From the NCBI RefSeq assembly GCF_003633615.1, contig NZ_RBKU01000001.1, forward strand, positions 3,968,001 to 4,032,000: a stretch of DNA of 64,000 nt, written 5' to 3'. The notes beneath the pieces were generated by a model. The model did no database searches. It saw nothing but the letters and a program-made list of their open reading frames with translations, and had not been told where the DNA came from. The translations under genes and the position numbers were made by a program. This document shows, one piece after another, positions 25,780-34,458 of this stretch. The DNA comes from Mucilaginibacter gracilis. Its GTDB lineage: Bacteria; Bacteroidota; Bacteroidia; Sphingobacteriales; Sphingobacteriaceae. Each line of letters begins with the position of its first letter. Positions within the stretch are counted from its first letter, which is position 1.

Positions 25780-26466
25780 CTAACTCATATACAACCTCGA
25801 ATACAAATCCTCATGCTGCATACACCGCACATCAAAACCGGCACAGCATAAGCCTATCAAATCCCTGTCGGGGTTTAATGATTGTTCTGTGAGCTTTTGT
25901 ATCAGCGGTTTAATGGCGAATAGCAATTTTTGCCCGTCTTGCTGGCCGAGTGGTATCAGTTTAACGCTGTTGGTTATCATGCCCATTGCGGCGTTGTAGT
26001 AAAAGCCTGTTAACGCCTGGGCTTTTGGTATTTGCTGCACCGCTGCTATAAGGCCAAATGCAATGCAATAGTTGCCATTTGTTTGCCTGGTATCAATAGC
26101 TTGTTTGTACTCATCTATCAATTTGTTGTCGCAATATTCATGGAATATTTTGAGTAAACGTGTTCCTAATTTCTGACTGGCCTGCCGCATTTCTTTAGGT
26201 AACTTTACTGCGGTGCATTCTTCGTCTAATGTAATTAGCTGCTCAATATTGTTGTTAAAAGCGGCATCATAAGCTAATGATACAAAGGCGGCATCGGTAT
26301 ATTGCAAATTTTGCGTAAGCATTTCAACCACAAAACTTTGGGCCGTTGCTGCATCTTTAACAATACCGGCCTGCACATAGGTTTCCAGGCCCGACGAATG
26401 GGAGAAACCGCCTATGGGCAAGGTAGGGTCGGCCAGTTGCAGCAGGCTTAATAGTTCGGTGTTCAT
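25780..26466 (-). CDS. ureF: Urease accessory protein UreF
   Basis: 228 residues. UreF helps load carbonate and nickel into apo-urease, working with UreD and UreG as a complex. Its start LLSLLQLADPTLPIGGFSHSSGLETYVQAG and the C-terminal NSVKLIPLGQQDGQKLL are typical. Its start overlaps the ureE stop by 4 bases. It is the last ure gene here: the usual ureG and ureD do not follow, and the next recognisable DNA is the damaged rlmF. Confidence 0.93.
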   Translation of the reverse strand: MNTELLSLLQLADPTLPIGGFSHSSGLETYVQAGIVKDAATAQSFVVEMLTQNLQYTDAAFVSLAYDAAFNNNIEQLITLDEECTAVKLPKEMRQASQKLGTRLLKIFHEYCDNKLIDEYKQAIDTRQTNGNYCIAFGLIAAVQQIPKAQALTGFYYNAAMGMITNSVKLIPLGQQDGQKLLFAIKPLIQKLTEQSLNPDRDLIGLCCAGFDVRCMQHEDLYSRLYMS

Positions 26467-26975
26467 TCCGATTGATTTGTGAGCCTCATAATTTTGGAGA
26501 ACAAGGTTTCGCTATTGCCTGATGAATGGGCGTGTGCCGATACCGATGTTCTTAAAGGGTTAATAAGCTTGCGTTCGCCTTGCTCAACCTCGTAGCCCGA
26601 TGATGAAATAAGCCTGTACAATGGTGCATCAAAGGCTACCAATACCTCTTCGTCCTGGTAAAATAGTGGTAAATGCTTATTGCCTATTTCATAGCATATC
26701 GAAGCCATTTCGAACATATTCTTCGGTTTAATAACCAAAGTCTCGCAAGCGGGAATATTAATGGCAATTATTGTTTCCGAATCCTGGTAAAGAATATCGC
26801 CCTGCGTTAAATTCTGTCCCTCGTTCATAAACTTCATTACCACCTCTACGCCTGCGGTACTGCGCTTGTGCATAATGCGCTTGTTGGTTTCGTACCATTG
26901 CAGATCAAGCCAATCGATAGTTTGGTTTCCTGCGGGAATTGTATTGATGTTGCCGAGTTTTTCTTTAACGAGCAT
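26463..26975 (-). CDS. ureE: Urease accessory protein UreE (nickel carrier)
   Basis: 170 residues. UreE binds nickel and delivers it to the urease activation complex. The peptide-binding N-terminal half and the nickel-binding ICYEIGNKHLPLFY segment are seen. The C-terminal tail has only a short His stretch (SAHAHSSGNSE), not a long His-rich tail. It lies 6 bases after ureC and overlaps ureF, so translation is probably coupled. Confidence 0.92.
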   Translation of the reverse strand: MLVKEKLGNINTIPAGNQTIDWLDLQWYETNKRIMHKRSTAGVEVVMKFMNEGQNLTQGDILYQDSETIIAINIPACETLVIKPKNMFEMASICYEIGNKHLPLFYQDEEVLVAFDAPLYRLISSSGYEVEQGERKLINPLRTSVSAHAHSSGNSETLFSKIMRLTNQSE

Positions 26976-26981
26976 TTTTTT

Positions 26982-28703
26982 CTAAAATAAAAAGTACCGT
27001 TGCGCTAATGGCAAAACCGAAACCGGTGCGCAGGTGATGTGTTCGCCATCAACCTTTACTTCGTAATTTTCCGGATTAACATCTATCTGCGGTGTGCCGT
27101 CGTTATGGATCAGATCTTTTTTACCAATGTTACGGCAGTTTTTAACAGGCAGTAGCATTTTTTCCAAACCATAACCCTGCACCACATTTTTATCCAGCGA
27201 AAGCTGCGACACAAAGGTTGCACAGGTTTTAAACAAAGCCTTGCCGTAAGCACCAAACATGTGGCGGTAAACTACCGGCTGCGGTGTTGGTATAGATGCA
27301 TTCGGGTCGCCCATTTTGGCGGCAATTATCATCCCGCCTTTGATTATCATTTCTGGCTTTGCGCCGAACAGGGCAGGCTTCCACAGCACCAGGTCGGCCA
27401 GTTTACCGGCCTCTATCGAACCCACATACTCCGAAATACCGTGTGATATTGCCGGGTTAATGGTGTATTTAGCTACATAGCGCTTTACGCGATAGTTATC
27501 GTTATTGTTTGCCTCGTCTTCGGTTAAAAAGCTGCGTTGTTTTTTCATTTTATCGGCAGTTTGCCAGGTGCGGGTTATCACTTCGCCCACACGGCCCATG
27601 GCTTGCGAATCTGAACTCATCATGCTAAACACGCCCATATCATGCAAAATATCTTCCGCCGCAATGGTTTCGGGCCTGATGCGCGAATCGGCAAAAGCCA
27701 CATCTTCGGGTACCGATTTATCCAGGTGGTGGCAAACCATCAGCATATCCAAATGCTCATCAATGGTGTTAACGGTGTATGGGCGCGTAGGATTGGTTGA
27801 CGACGGTAAAATATTGGGATACATTGCCGCCTTAATAATATCGGGCGCATGGCCGCCACCTGCACCCTCGGTATGGAAGGTGTGGATAACCCGGCCTGCA
27901 ATGGCGTTCAGGGTATCTTCTAAAAAACCGGCTTCGTTAAGGGTATCGGTGTGTATGGCAACCTGCACGTCATACTTATCGGCAACCTGTAGCGATGCAT
28001 CAATTACGGCAGGGGTGGAGCCCCAGTCTTCGTGTATTTTCAGGCCCAACGCACCGGCTTCAATTTGCTCTTCCAGGGGGGCAATTTCGGCACAGTTGCC
28101 TTTACCAAAAAAGCCCAGGTTCATGGGGAAGGCTTCGGCAGCTTGCAGCATTTTTTCAATGTTCCATGCGCCGGGCGTAACCGTTGTGGCATTGGTACCA
28201 TCGGCAGGGCCGGTGCCGCCGCCTATCATGGTGGTTACACCGCTAAATAAAGCATGGTCTATCTGCTGGGGGCAAATAAAGTGAATGTGGGTATCAATAC
28301 CGCCAGCGGTGGCAATTAAGCCTGCGCCGCCATGTACTTCGGTAGCGGCACCTATTACCATGTTGGGCGTAACGCCATCCATAGTATCGGGGTTGCCGGC
28401 TTTGCCTATCGCTACAATTTTGCCATTTTTAATGCCAATATCGGCTTTTACAATTCCCCAGTGGTCAATAATCATTACGCTGGTAATCACAAAATCGAGC
28501 ACGTTATCGGCCCGTACCTTGGTGGCCGATTGCGCCATACCATCCCTAATGGTTTTGCCGCCGCCAAATTTACCCTCGTCGCCGTAAACGGTATAGTCTT
28601 TTTCTATTTCAATAATGAGGTCGGTATCGGCCAGGCGCACTTTATCGCCTGTGGTTGGGCCAAACATATTGGCATACTTTATCCGGTTAATGCTTAGGCT
28701 CAT
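26982..28703 (-). CDS. ureC: Urease alpha (catalytic) subunit
   Basis: 573 residues, full length. It hydrolyses urea to ammonia and carbamate at a two-nickel site. Ligands present: His139 and His141 (THIHF), carbamylated Lys222 (GLKIHEDW), His251 (AIHTDT), His277 and Asp365 (SSDSQAM). The active-site flap Cys324 and His325 are in MVCHHLDKSVPED. All catalytic residues look intact, so the enzyme would work if matured. Its ATG overlaps the ureB stop by 4 bases. Confidence 0.97.
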   Translation of the reverse strand: MSLSINRIKYANMFGPTTGDKVRLADTDLIIEIEKDYTVYGDEGKFGGGKTIRDGMAQSATKVRADNVLDFVITSVMIIDHWGIVKADIGIKNGKIVAIGKAGNPDTMDGVTPNMVIGAATEVHGGAGLIATAGGIDTHIHFICPQQIDHALFSGVTTMIGGGTGPADGTNATTVTPGAWNIEKMLQAAEAFPMNLGFFGKGNCAEIAPLEEQIEAGALGLKIHEDWGSTPAVIDASLQVADKYDVQVAIHTDTLNEAGFLEDTLNAIAGRVIHTFHTEGAGGGHAPDIIKAAMYPNILPSSTNPTRPYTVNTIDEHLDMLMVCHHLDKSVPEDVAFADSRIRPETIAAEDILHDMGVFSMMSSDSQAMGRVGEVITRTWQTADKMKKQRSFLTEDEANNNDNYRVKRYVAKYTINPAISHGISEYVGSIEAGKLADLVLWKPALFGAKPEMIIKGGMIIAAKMGDPNASIPTPQPVVYRHMFGAYGKALFKTCATFVSQLSLDKNVVQGYGLEKMLLPVKNCRNIGKKDLIHNDGTPQIDVNPENYEVKVDGEHITCAPVSVLPLAQRYFLF

Positions 28704-29002
28704 TGTGGTTTGTGTTTAAAATTTAAAGCCGCCATTTTTTCCATCGCTTTTGCTTTAACCTGTGCCGATGTGGTATCGCCATTTACCAAATTATTAAAGC
28801 CGTAAACATGCCTGCTACCGCCAAAAGTTACCAAGGTAACTTCCTTTTCTTCGCCGGGTTCAAAACGCACGGCTGTACCTGCGGCAATGTTAAGGCGCAT
28901 ACCAAATGCCTTTTCCCTATCCATCTCCAACTGTTTATTGGCCTCAAAAAAATGGAAATGCGAACCAACCTGCACCGGCCTGTCGCCGGTATTGGTTACC
29001 AC
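28700..29002 (-). CDS. ureB: Urease beta subunit, start codon lost or displaced
   Basis: From GTG 29002 the frame gives 100 residues (VTNTGDRPVQVGSHFHFFEANKQLEMDREKAFG...), the conserved core of UreB. The frame stays open further upstream and encodes the usual N-terminus IPGEYILKTEPIECNVGRQTISI up to an ATC codon at 29071, but the codon before it is GGC where the family has ATG. No ATG or GTG lies between there and the TAA just beyond. An ATG at 29136 starts a leader in a different frame. A G7 run (29073-29079) lies at the shift: one added base would fuse the leader to IPGEY and make a 145-residue protein. As it stands, ureB begins at an internal GTG or a rare ATC, or is broken. Confidence 0.75.
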   Translation of the reverse strand: MVTNTGDRPVQVGSHFHFFEANKQLEMDREKAFGMRLNIAAGTAVRFEPGEEKEVTLVTFGGSRHVYGFNNLVNGDTTSAQVKAKAMEKMAALNFKHKPQ

Positions 29003-29068
29003 TATGCTAATGGTTTGGCGGCCAACATTGCATTCAATAGGTTCGGTTTTTAGGATGTATTCTCCGGG

Positions 29069-29215
29069 GATGCCCCCCCGCCCCCTAAAGGGGGAGCTTT
29101 ATCTGTATTGTTATTATGTTCATTTGGGTTTGTCATAAATGCTTTTTTCTTTTTTTTTGATGTCTTAACATATTTAGGACTATTCCTCCCCCTTTAGGGG
29201 GTCGGGGGGCTCACC
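29069..29215. mobile_element. Small inverted-repeat element between ureA and ureB
   Basis: The left part (29069-29097) reads CCCCCCC-G-CCCCCTAAAGGGGG. The right part (29186-29214) reads CCCCCTTTAGGGGG followed by TCGGGGGGCTC. The two are inverted copies about 30 bp long. The roughly 147-bp stretch they bound is AT-rich and has no gene. It looks like a MITE-type insertion that has pushed the start of ureB away from its gene. No clear target duplication was found. Confidence 0.5.
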
Positions 29216-29513
29216 TTATCGGATCATGCACGGTAACCAATTTTGTCCCGTCCGGAAATGTTGCTTCGATCTGAATTTCGTGTATCATTTCGGCAATGCC
29301 ATCCATCACATCGTCACGGGTTAAAATGGTGGCGCCAAACTGCATTAATTCGGCAACCGATTTACCGTCGCGCGCCGCTTCCTGCAACTGGCTGCTTATT
29401 AAGGCAATGGCTTCCGGATAGTTCAATTTCAGTCCGCGGGCCCTGCGTTTTTCGGCCAATTCGCCGGCCAGAAATAACAATAATTTTTCCGATTCCCTGG
29501 GTGTTAAGTGCAT
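29211..29513 (-). CDS. ureA: Urease gamma subunit
   Basis: 100 residues, complete: MHLTPRESEKLLLFLAGELAEKRRARGLKLNYPEAIALISSQLQEAARDGKSVAELM...VMDGIAEMIHEIQIEATFPDGTKLVTVHDPI. It is a structural subunit of the urease trimer. It begins 30 bases after xdhC on the same strand, so the xdh and ure genes may form one transcript. Its stop codon lies inside the right repeat of the inserted element. Confidence 0.95.
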   Translation of the reverse strand: MHLTPRESEKLLLFLAGELAEKRRARGLKLNYPEAIALISSQLQEAARDGKSVAELMQFGATILTRDDVMDGIAEMIHEIQIEATFPDGTKLVTVHDPIR

Positions 29514-29543
29514 GTTGCTAAATATATATCAATATATAAAAAT

Positions 29544-30518
29544 TCAATTTAAATGCGCGTTTTTTACTTTGATAATCTCGGCTGCAATGCTAACCGCTAT
29601 CTCCTCGGGCGTTTGGCTTTTTATTGGAATACCTACCGGCGAATGTATCTTTTTTAACCGTTCTTCTGTAGCCAGGCCCTCGGCAATGTAAGTGTTAAAC
29701 ATTTCGGCTATTTTGGTTTTGCTGCCTAATAGGCCTGTGTATTTAAAGCTTTTATCCAGCAAGGCCCGTAATGCGGCATCATCAGTGCGGTAACCAAACG
29801 TCATGATGATTACGTAGTGGCTTGCGCCCGAATGGATCACATCCTTCAATTCGCTGTAATCATTAACCAACGTTTTTTCTTGCGCGTAATCATTATCGGC
29901 CAGGGTATTTAACTCCGGCCTGTTATCGTAAATATGGATATAAAAATCCATCGTACTCATTAATTGCGATAACGCTAACGAGCAATGGCCGCCGCCAATA
30001 ATAAAAAGGTGGTTTTTATAACCTGTTTTTTCCTGGTAGTGCCAAATGTTTTCGCTTTCCATGCCGAAAACAAAATCACTTTCGGCAGCTTCGTCACTAA
30101 ACTCTATACCTTTTGGCGAAAGTTTGAGCAAACCATTTTTATCGGCATCAATACTTTTAATTAGAGCATCAATGTAAGGTTTTTCGATAGCTTTAACCGG
30201 GTATATCAATATCGTTTGCTCGCCCGAGCATATCATACCGCTTTGGTTTTTGGCGGCTTTTTTATCATGAAACTGTTGCCTCAACGTTATGCTTTGCTGG
30301 TTTTGTTTTAATTGCTCTTTAGCCATTTCAACAAATTTATGTTCCATAATTCCGCCGCCTATTGAGCCTGCTATTTGGCCGCTTTGGTTTACCGCCATAG
30401 CAAAACCCTGCCTGCCGGGGCTGCTGCCACTGCTTTGTAAAACATACAACAACATTACCTGTGCCCCCTGCGATAAACTATCGCTGATTAACTTCCAGAC
30501 TGCTTGTTGTTTCCTCAT
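29544..30518 (-). CDS. xdhC: XdhC/CoxI-type xanthine dehydrogenase maturation factor
   Basis: 324 residues. XdhC binds molybdenum cofactor and helps add the sulfido ligand before insertion into xanthine dehydrogenase. The N-terminal part (VMLLYVLQSSGSSPGRQGFAMAVNQSGQIAGSIGGGIMEHKFVEMA) and the C-terminal Rossmann domain (LFIIGGGHCSLALSQLMSTMDFYIHIYDNRPE) are both present. The gene overlaps xdhB by 41 bases, so the two are translated as a unit. Confidence 0.92.
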   Translation of the reverse strand: MRKQQAVWKLISDSLSQGAQVMLLYVLQSSGSSPGRQGFAMAVNQSGQIAGSIGGGIMEHKFVEMAKEQLKQNQQSITLRQQFHDKKAAKNQSGMICSGEQTILIYPVKAIEKPYIDALIKSIDADKNGLLKLSPKGIEFSDEAAESDFVFGMESENIWHYQEKTGYKNHLFIIGGGHCSLALSQLMSTMDFYIHIYDNRPELNTLADNDYAQEKTLVNDYSELKDVIHSGASHYVIIMTFGYRTDDAALRALLDKSFKYTGLLGSKTKIAEMFNTYIAEGLATEERLKKIHSPVGIPIKSQTPEEIAVSIAAEIIKVKNAHLN

Positions 30519-32790
30519 TCTTTTCCTGGTCGGGTTTCAACGGTTTTGAGTACAGCGCCATCAGCGTTTTTTCGGGCGTCATGGGTGCCGATAAAGGGAT
30601 ATGCGCATCGGGGTTAAACGCCTTAATGGCATTACGCAACGCAAAGTAAGCACCTATACCATACATTAACGGCGGTTCGCCAACCGCTTTAGATCTAAAT
30701 ATTGCCAGGTTATCGGCAGTGGTTTCTAAAAAATCAATCTCCAAAACCTTGGGTACCGAATAAATATCGGGCACTTTGTATGTTGATAGCGCGTTCGATT
30801 TTAGTTTACCTTCCTTGTCATAAATCAATTCTTCTAAGGTCATCCAACCTATCCCTTGTACAATGCCGCCCTCAATTTGCCCGCGATCTATCAACGGGTT
30901 CATGCTCACTCCAAAATCGTGAACTACCTTAACGGCGTCAACCTGGTAAGTTCCGCGCAGGCAATCAATAGTTACTTGCGTTATAGCCGTTCCGTAAACG
31001 TGGTAGGCAAAGGGGTGGCCTTTCTCTTTTAGTTTATCATAATGTATTTCGGGAGTGGCGTAATGTGCATGTTCGGATAGGCTTACCCGCTTAAAAAATG
31101 CCGACATAATGAGCCGTTCCCAGGTCATTTCGTGCTTTTGGTCACTTACGTGGATGTGGTTATCCTTTAAAGTAATGCTTGCTATCGGGATGTGCATTTC
31201 ATCGGCAGCTACTTGCTTTAGCCTGTTGGCAATTTCGGTGCATGCCATAAAAACAGCTTTCCCGTTTAAATCTGCCGTTGCACTTGCCGCAGATGGTGAA
31301 GTATTGGCAACGCGGCTGGTACTGGTTGATTGCAGTTTTACCTTATCGGCATCAATACCAAAAACATAAGCCGCAACCTGTAGCATTTTGGTATTTACGC
31401 CCTGGCCCATTTCTACCGCGCCGGTACTTACGCTCACGCTGCCATCGGTATAAACGTGTACCAGCGCACGGCCCTGGTTCATCATGGTATTGGTGAACGA
31501 TATGCCGAAGCAAATCGGCATCATGGCAATGCCTTTTTTATAGAGTTTATTTGTACTGTTAAAATAATGGGTTTCTTTAATAACGCTTTCGATGTTAAAT
31601 CGGTCCATGGCTTTATCCCAACAGGCGTGTGCCTCGCTCACAGCTTTTTGCCCGTAGGGGAACTCGTCGCCTGTTTTATTGAGGTTTATTTGTTGGATAA
31701 CCGATGCATCGACACCTAAATTTTCGGCAGCTTTAACTATGGCGGCTTCTATTACAAACATACCCTGCGGGCCGCCAAAACCACGGAACGCCGTATTGGG
31801 CGGTAAGTTGGTTTTGCAACTGTAAGCCACGGCGTGTACGTTGGGTATAAAATAAGTGTTGGTACAATGGAACAAAGTGCGCTCTAACACCGCGGGCGAC
31901 AAATCGGCGGCGGCACCGGCATTTTGGTAGAACTGAACCTCGTAGGCCAGTATCTTAAAATGTTTATCGAGCCCAATTTTAAAATCGGACGAGTAGGGGT
32001 GGCGCTTACCCGTCATGGCCATATCTTCCATACGGTCGAGCGCGTATTTTACAGGTTTTTTGAGGATGTGTGCAGCTAAGGCACACAGTGCAGCCCAGGC
32101 ATTCGCCTGATCTTCTTTACCTCCAAAACCACCGCCCAAACGGATCACGTCCACCTCAACCTGGTGCATGGCAACGCCTAAAACTTTACAGGTTGCAGCC
32201 TGCGTTGCACGCGGACTTTGCGTTGACGAATATATTTTTAACGCGTTATTCTCCTGCGGAATGGCGTAGGCGCCCTGCGTTTCAATGTATAAATGTTCTT
32301 GCCCGTTAGTTTCGGCAAGGCCCTCAAAAATGTATTCGCAACTTTGCCAGGCGGCTTCGGTATCGCCCAAACGGTGCGTGCGCGGCGGAACGATGAGTTG
32401 CCCCAAAGCATGGGCGTCGCGCGGGTCGGTAATAATGGGTAAGGGGTCTATCTCCACCTTAATTTTTTTCACGGCGGCATGTGCAGCTTCGTAAGTTTCG
32501 GCAACAACAAATGCTACGGGCATTCCGCAAAAATCAACATGATGTTCGGCCAATAGTGGTTCGTCTGGTATAATGCCGCCTATCTGGTTTTGGCCGGTAA
32601 TATCTTTGTAAGTGAGGATGCGCACAACGCCGGGTATTTTTTCGGCCTCGCTCAAATCGAGCGAAGTAATGTGCCCGTTAGCTATTGGCGAACCGAATGA
32701 TGCACCAAACAAGGTGCCCTGTATTAAAGGTACATCGTCAAGGTAAACCGATTCGCCGCGTGTATGTGTCCTGCTATCTATATTCTTCAT
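30478..32790 (-). CDS. xdhB: Xanthine dehydrogenase molybdopterin-binding subunit
   Basis: 770 residues. This is the large catalytic part that oxidises hypoxanthine and xanthine to urate at a molybdenum centre. Seen: the opening GESVYLDDVPLIQGTLFGASFGSPIANGHI, GGGFGGKEDQANAWAALCALAAHILKKPVKYALDR, LPPNTAFRGFGGPQGMFVIEA, and KAVGEPPLMYGIGAYFALRNAI with the active-site Glu. Length and motifs match the bacterial two-subunit type. It overlaps xdhC and lies 22 bases after xdhA. Confidence 0.95.
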   Translation of the reverse strand: MKNIDSRTHTRGESVYLDDVPLIQGTLFGASFGSPIANGHITSLDLSEAEKIPGVVRILTYKDITGQNQIGGIIPDEPLLAEHHVDFCGMPVAFVVAETYEAAHAAVKKIKVEIDPLPIITDPRDAHALGQLIVPPRTHRLGDTEAAWQSCEYIFEGLAETNGQEHLYIETQGAYAIPQENNALKIYSSTQSPRATQAATCKVLGVAMHQVEVDVIRLGGGFGGKEDQANAWAALCALAAHILKKPVKYALDRMEDMAMTGKRHPYSSDFKIGLDKHFKILAYEVQFYQNAGAAADLSPAVLERTLFHCTNTYFIPNVHAVAYSCKTNLPPNTAFRGFGGPQGMFVIEAAIVKAAENLGVDASVIQQINLNKTGDEFPYGQKAVSEAHACWDKAMDRFNIESVIKETHYFNSTNKLYKKGIAMMPICFGISFTNTMMNQGRALVHVYTDGSVSVSTGAVEMGQGVNTKMLQVAAYVFGIDADKVKLQSTSTSRVANTSPSAASATADLNGKAVFMACTEIANRLKQVAADEMHIPIASITLKDNHIHVSDQKHEMTWERLIMSAFFKRVSLSEHAHYATPEIHYDKLKEKGHPFAYHVYGTAITQVTIDCLRGTYQVDAVKVVHDFGVSMNPLIDRGQIEGGIVQGIGWMTLEELIYDKEGKLKSNALSTYKVPDIYSVPKVLEIDFLETTADNLAIFRSKAVGEPPLMYGIGAYFALRNAIKAFNPDAHIPLSAPMTPEKTLMALYSKPLKPDQEKNEETTSSLEVNQR

Positions 32791-32812
32791 CTTCGGTATC
32801 TTAAACTGTTAA

Positions 32813-34225
32813 TTAAGCCAGTAATTTATCAATTTCCAACAGCGGGAATAGTTTAATAAAATGCGCCTTAATTAATTGCGACAACAATAAACGTTTATAC
32901 TCGGCCGTGCCCCGGGCATCACTTATGGGTGCTATTTCGGTTTGTAAAAGTTCGGTAGCTTCGGTTACCAACTCTTCGGTCAATTCCTTTCCAACTAAAA
33001 ATGCTGAGGTTTTGGCAAGATATAATGGGAACGCGTACACACCACCGGCAGATATGCGGGCATGGGTAACGATGTTACCATCCATAGTTAAACTCATGGC
33101 CGAGTTTACGCTGGCAATATCCAAATGAGTTCGCTTGCTCACCTTTTCGAAAGTAAACCAGGTGTTTTTATCGGGCAAGGTAAACCAAAAAGATTCAACA
33201 AATTGGTTAGGCTGTTTATCCAGGGTTTTGTAGCCTTTGTAAAATTTCTCTAAAGCAACATCGCTTTTGTTTTCGCCATCGCTCAAAGTTAAAACCGCGC
33301 CGAGGGCCAAAAAGAATATCGAAAAATCGCCAATAGGCGAGCCATTAACAAAATTCCCCGCAAGGGTAGCTATATTACGTATTGGGGTTGACGAAATAAG
33401 TTTGCCAACTTCGGCAATTTTAGGGAAATGCGCTAATATAACAGGCGAGGTTATCAAGTCGGTAACGGTTGCCGCGCCACCTATTACACATTTATCGCCG
33501 TGTTTGGTAATGCCTTTTAATTGCTGTTTGCGGGTTAAAAAATCAATATCGGCATAAACCATTTTATCATGTTGCTGCACATATAAATCTGTACCACCGC
33601 CAAGGAAACGGGTGTTAATACTTTGCATATTTGCTTCACCGTTGGTTTGCGTAGCTAATAATTGCAAACGTTCCTTTATATTTTTAAAATAGGATGGAAG
33701 TATATTTTTAGAAGTTACATATTCCACCGTATCGCCCGTTTTGTCTTTTATCAGCTCGGTAACCTGCTCAAGTGCGCGTTCTATCGATTTGTATCCCGTG
33801 CAGCGGCAAATATTGCCATCTACTGCTGCGATGGCATTTTGCTGCGTTGGTTGTTTATCGCTCAGGCAAAAACCAGCCATTGATACAATAAAGCCCGGCG
33901 TGCAAAATCCGCACTGCGTACCTGCCTGGTCGCACATGGCTTGTTGTATAGGGTTAGGTTCATAATCAAAATTTACGCCCTCAACTGTTACAATGTGTTT
34001 ATGATGAATATTGCCTAAAGCCGTTAGGCACGAGGTTGCCGACGAATACTTTAACACGCCGTTTGTTACCCCGCCAATTAAAACGGTGCAGGCTCCGCAA
34101 TCGCCCTCGCGGCAACCAATTTTAGTGCCTTTAAGGTTTCGTTCATAGCGTATATAGTCAAGCAGCACCATGCCCGGTGCCATGCTTGTAGTAATTTCTG
34201 TATTATTTAGAATGAATTTAATCAA
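32813..34225 (-). CDS. xdhA: Xanthine dehydrogenase iron-sulfur/FAD subunit
   Basis: 470 residues. Two [2Fe-2S] clusters are clear: CREGDCGACTVLI with a downstream Cys, and CGFCTPGFIVSMAGFCL...NICRCTGY. An FAD domain follows (FLGGGTDLYVQQHDKM, ATLAGNFVNGSPIGDFSIFFLALGAVLTL). It carries electrons from the molybdenum site to NAD. It heads the block xdhA-xdhB-xdhC-ureA-ureB-ureC-ureE-ureF, all on the minus strand with gaps of 30 bases or less apart from the disturbed ureA-ureB gap. A promoter candidate lies just upstream. Confidence 0.95.
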   Translation of the reverse strand: MIKFILNNTEITTSMAPGMVLLDYIRYERNLKGTKIGCREGDCGACTVLIGGVTNGVLKYSSATSCLTALGNIHHKHIVTVEGVNFDYEPNPIQQAMCDQAGTQCGFCTPGFIVSMAGFCLSDKQPTQQNAIAAVDGNICRCTGYKSIERALEQVTELIKDKTGDTVEYVTSKNILPSYFKNIKERLQLLATQTNGEANMQSINTRFLGGGTDLYVQQHDKMVYADIDFLTRKQQLKGITKHGDKCVIGGAATVTDLITSPVILAHFPKIAEVGKLISSTPIRNIATLAGNFVNGSPIGDFSIFFLALGAVLTLSDGENKSDVALEKFYKGYKTLDKQPNQFVESFWFTLPDKNTWFTFEKVSKRTHLDIASVNSAMSLTMDGNIVTHARISAGGVYAFPLYLAKTSAFLVGKELTEELVTEATELLQTEIAPISDARGTAEYKRLLLSQLIKAHFIKLFPLLEIDKLLA

Positions 34226-34253
34226 AATTGTTTTTTTTTATGCGTCTTTACGA

Positions 34254-34285
34254 TAAAGTTAGCAGAATTTATGAAAAATGACAAA
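34254..34285 (-). promoter_or_regulatory. Candidate promoter of the xdh-ure block
   Basis: On the minus strand TTTG (34285-34282), 20 bases, then TAACTTTA (34261-34254), one base off the TAnnTTTG box. The xdhA start is 29 bases downstream. Confidence 0.5.
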
Positions 34286-34399
34286 ATAACTTTTAACCTG
34301 CCATCTTTTTCGAATATGTGCCTGGCTAATGCGTTATCATGAGTGCTGGTTTATTAATCAACTGCTAAAAAAAGAAATTTTTCAACTATCCATTGCCAA

Positions 34400-34429
34400 T
34401 TTGGTAACGTACAGAAATAAGTATCTTTG
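34400..34429 (+). promoter_or_regulatory. Bacteroidota-type promoter for the pirin gene
   Basis: TTTG (34400-34403), 18 bases, TATCTTTG (34422-34429), a full match to TAnnTTTG. The pirin ATG lies 30 bases downstream. Confidence 0.7.
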
Positions 34430-34458
34430 CTTAATATAACGTTTAAAACCTGATAGCC

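Noticed and set aside
27505..28284. 259-codon plus-strand open frame opposite ureC
   Set aside because: It lies wholly in the antisense of a fully conserved ureC and has no family features; long antisense frames are expected from codon bias.
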